This document shows positions 30,408 to 32,222 of a stretch of 32,222 bases of DNA, piece after piece. Made by a program: the position numbers and the translations under genes. How positions within the stretch are numbered: position 1 is the first letter of the stretch; every line of letters begins with the position of its first letter. The notes beneath the pieces were generated by a model. It worked only from the letters and a program-made list of their open reading frames with translations. It had not been told where the DNA came from and did no database searches. The stretch is from assembly GCA_005788815.1 (NCBI GenBank), contig SYAZ01000090.1:1-32222 (forward strand), given 5' to 3'. The stretch comes from Actinomycetota bacterium. GTDB taxonomy: Bacteria > Actinomycetota > Acidimicrobiia > Acidimicrobiales > Ilumatobacteraceae.

Positions 30408-31801
30408 TCTGCGTCCTCCGCATCGTTGTGATCATGATCGTGATCATGGTCGTGATCGCCCAACACCGTGTTGGTATCAAGTTCAGCACCATTCTGGTCT
30501 ACATACGAGATGTTATGCAGCAACCACTCGAGTGCTTGTGACTTACGCATCTGCGCAATGAGGTCTGTGACCGCATCGTTCTGCTCGTAAGCCTTACGCA
30601 CCTTGGCAGTCTTTTCATTGACGCGAACGCCAATTGCTTCGTATTCAGCCTCGAGGTCTGCGTCGGTGACTTCAATGTTTTGCGCAGTAGCTACTGCACG
30701 CAACGCAAGATCGACCTTCACAGCCTTTTCGGACTGCTCTTTCATTCCAGCGATGAACGAATCAGTGTCTTGACCAGTTGCAGACAACCATTGGTCGAGA
30801 GCAATGCCTTGCTGTTGGAACTGCTGAATGGTGTTTTGAACACGAGCCTGCAAGTCTCCGGCAACCATTGCTTCTGGCGCTTCAACTTCTACAAGTTTTG
30901 CCAGTTCATCTGTCACGCGGTCGACAACGGTGCGACGCATTTGATTGACACGCATTTCGCTATAACGATCGCGAAGTGATTGACGCCATTCCTCAACAGT
31001 GTCGGCTTCAGCAATATTGGCAGCAACCCACTCATCGTTCACTTCAGGAACTTCAAGTGTCTGCACGCGATTCACCGTAACAACAAAATCTGCTTCTTCT
31101 TCTGTTCCGTTTGGAACAGCACTGAACTTCAGAACGTCACCTTTTTTGGTACCGGTGAGTTGGTCGTCGAATCCGGGTGCAACCCATCCGCGCCCAATTT
31201 CATAGGTCCATTCGTCCACATTGAGACCAGGTACAGGCTCACCATTACGTAATCCTTCAAGATCAACAACAACGTTGTCGCCGATTGCCGATGCACGATC
31301 TACATCGACAAGCGAGCCGAAACGACGAAGCTCTGTAGCGATTGCCTCTTCAAGTTCTTCTTCCGACAATGACGGATTCAACAACTCAACACGAAGGCCG
31401 CCGTACCCAGGAACAGTGATTTCTGGGCGTACTTCGCATGTTGCTTCGAACAGAACTGGGAAAACGAATTCGCCTGACGTGGGGTTTTTCTCGTCAATCG
31501 GATCGTTGTTGTTCAGCAACTTCACATCTGGAGTTGCAATGATGTCGACGTTGTGCTCACGCACTGCTTGGCTGAGATATTCGGGGATGGCGTCTTGCAA
31601 TGCTTGACCACGAGCTGCGTCGAGACCAATACGGGCCTCCAACACTTTGCGCGGTGCCTTTCCGGGCCGAAATCCGGGGAGGCGAATGTCGCGAGCGATT
31701 TTCCGAAACGCGGCATCGACATTGCGATCGAATTCAGATTCATCGACTTCGATGGACAGCTTGACTTTGTTGCCTTCTAGGGCTTCGAGAGTGCTTTTCA
31801 C
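30404..31801 (-). CDS. tig: trigger factor (ribosome-associated chaperone)
   Basis: 465 aa from GTG 31801; the longer frame to 31825 lacks family support. The N-terminal ribosome-binding domain has [18 protein letters not shown] and the signature [17 protein letters not shown]. The FKBP-type domain (about 150-245) contains [19 protein letters not shown] and [16 protein letters not shown]. The helical C-terminal domain follows. The protein ends with an unusual acidic-histidine tail of five Asp-His units. No SD is seen; TACACT lies 9 nt before the start. First gene of the row; overlaps clpP by 4 nt, linking folding of nascent chains with ClpXP. Confidence 0.95.
   Translation of the reverse strand: MKSTLEALEGNKVKLSIEVDESEFDRNVDAAFRKIARDIRLPGFRPGKAPRKVLEARIGLDAARGQALQDAIPEYLSQAVREHNVDIIATPDVKLLNNNDPIDEKNPTSGEFVFPVLFEATCEVRPEITVPGYGGLRVELLNPSLSEEELEEAIATELRRFGSLVDVDRASAIGDNVVVDLEGLRNGEPVPGLNVDEWTYEIGRGWVAPGFDDQLTGTKKGDVLKFSAVPNGTEEEADFVVTVNRVQTLEVPEVNDEWVAANIAEADTVEEWRQSLRDRYSEMRVNQMRRTVVDRVTDELAKLVEVEAPEAMVAGDLQARVQNTIQQFQQQGIALDQWLSATGQDTDSFIAGMKEQSEKAVKVDLALRAVATAQNIEVTDADLEAEYEAIGVRVNEKTAKVRKAYEQNDAVTDLIAQMRKSQALEWLLHNISYVDQNGAELDTNTVLGDHDHDHDHDHNDAEDAE
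30428..30457 (-). repeat. (Asp-His)5 codon repeat at the tig 3' end
   Basis: Five tandem GAY-CAY units (GATCAC GACCAT GATCAC GATCAT GATCAC on the minus strand) encode [10 protein letters not shown], followed by Asn-Asp and Ala-Glu-Asp-Ala-Glu. As DNA it is a short GATCAY repeat prone to slippage in 6-nt steps. Confidence 0.9.
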
Positions 31802-31810
31802 AGGGTGCGA

Positions 31811-31816
31811 AGTGTA
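31811..31816 (-). promoter_or_regulatory. candidate -10 hexamer, leaderless start of tig
   Basis: TACACT (TANNNT) on the minus strand ends 9 nt before GTG 31801, and no SD is present. No convincing -35 was found. It would drive the long tig-clpP-clpX row. Confidence 0.4.
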
Positions 31817-31887
31817 TCGGCGCACCTACCCCTGTTACCCCCACAAGAAAAAGGTCATAGGTTCGTTTCTGGTGGGTGGTTTCCAGC

Positions 31888-31893
31888 AATAAT
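31888..31893 (+). promoter_or_regulatory. candidate -10 hexamer before the small plus-strand gene
   Basis: AATAAT, one base from TATAAT, ends 6 nt before ATG 31900, and there is no SD. It lies in the 98-nt gap shared with divergent tig. Confidence 0.4.
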
Positions 31894-31899
31894 AGAGAC

Positions 31900-32169
31900 A
31901 TGACGCTTTGGAAGCCCCACGCACTTGCCAATCCCCACAAGGATCAGATAAATCTGCGCAATGGAGACAAAGTGGCCACCAGCGTTGACCTTGATGGAGC
32001 ACCGGCGGGAACCGAAGGTAAGGTCATTTTGGCCAATGGCTTCAACTGGCTTCGATACAGAGTGCTTTTCACCAATGGTGCAGAAATAAGCGACCTCGAC
32101 CATCGTCATCTCATCCCGATCGGACGCACCGCCAAGCGACTTGCTCGCGAAGCGAAGCGTGCCGACTAG
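31900..32169 (+). CDS. small basic protein of unknown function, KOW/SH3-like
   Basis: 89 aa from ATG 31900; a longer in-frame start at 31876 (TTG or GTG type) is less likely given the hexamer upstream. The core NLRNGDKVATSVDLDGAPAGTEG, then KVILANGFNWLRYRVLFTNG, then DLDHRHLIPI, looks like a small beta barrel of the kind used in KOW or SH3-like folds: a GDKV strand, a G-T-x-G-x-V turn and a final HLIP strand. The C-terminal tail is basic and helical (RTAKRLAREAKRAD), suggesting nucleic-acid or ribosome contact. No named family recognised. It lies between tig (divergent) and a tRNA-Pro. Confidence 0.75.
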   Translation: MTLWKPHALANPHKDQINLRNGDKVATSVDLDGAPAGTEGKVILANGFNWLRYRVLFTNGAEISDLDHRHLIPIGRTAKRLAREAKRAD

Positions 32170-32195
32170 TCGCCGATAGCATTCACTTCACACCA

Positions 32196-32222
32196 CGGGG
32201 TGTGGCGCAGTTGGTCGCGCGC
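32196..32222 (+). tRNA. tRNA-Pro, 5' part only (cut by window edge)
   Basis: CGGGGTGTGGCGCAGTTGG followed by TCGCGCGC matches the 5' acceptor strand, the TG linker and the D-arm GCGC...GCGC of bacterial tRNA-Pro, which typically begins CGGGGTGTGGCGCAG. The anticodon lies beyond the window. Confidence 0.85.

Overview
The window reads as a compact, gene-dense chromosome segment of an actinobacterium. Base composition looks close to half G+C (not computed). The gene content and order (trigger factor-clpP-clpX-folC-ndk-mreBCD-mrdA-rodA-rne-rplU-rpmA), many GTG starts, frequent 4-nt gene overlaps and many genes with no Shine-Dalgarno but a TANNNT hexamer 6-9 nt before the start codon fit the class Acidimicrobiia, perhaps an aquatic streamlined member. 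The taxonomic placement is an inference. No phage genes, insertion sequences or CRISPR arrays were seen. No stretch over 300 bases lacks a gene. A partial tRNA sits at each edge.

Left third (1-12.9 kb) is metabolic. On the minus strand, an acyl-CoA synthetase and an isocitrate-lyase/PEP-mutase family enzyme overlap by 4 nt. They are followed at once by a SAM-clan riboswitch, metX (homoserine O-acyltransferase), two small unknown proteins and an EamA transporter. A small unknown gene and an aminoglycoside-phosphotransferase-like kinase lie upstream, and the kinase is divergent from a SURF1 gene. A tightly coupled minus-strand row then runs MoxR ATPase, VWA/CoxE-like protein, histidine phosphatase, short GMC oxidoreductase, metallo-beta-lactamase-fold hydrolase. 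Its last gene overlaps the SURF1 gene tail to tail by 38 bp.

Middle (12.9-18.8 kb): murJ (plus) meets proB (minus) at a shared TTAA, so the two stop codons overlap. obg is upstream of proB. A dGTPase gene on the plus strand separates obg from rpmA and rplU, which in many bacteria are adjacent to it.

Right third (18.8-31.8 kb) is a long minus-strand housekeeping run, read right to left: tig, clpP, clpX, folC, ndk, mreB, mreC, mreD, mrdA, rodA, rne, rplU, rpmA. It couples nascent-chain folding and proteolysis (Tig, ClpXP), folate and nucleotide metabolism, the elongasome (MreBCD, PBP2, RodA; MurJ nearby supplies lipid II), and RNA turnover/ribosome proteins. A small unknown gene and the start of a tRNA-Pro close the window.

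The most noteworthy points are the reduced SAM-clan riboswitch abutting the preceding stop codon, the leaderless-start signature across the window, the five-gene MoxR-VWA-to-MBL row, a four-cysteine insert next to the PBP2 active-site region, a Thr-rich insert splitting MreC, and an (Asp-His)5 tail on trigger factor. None of these proves a new system; the five-gene row is the best candidate for an undescribed function.
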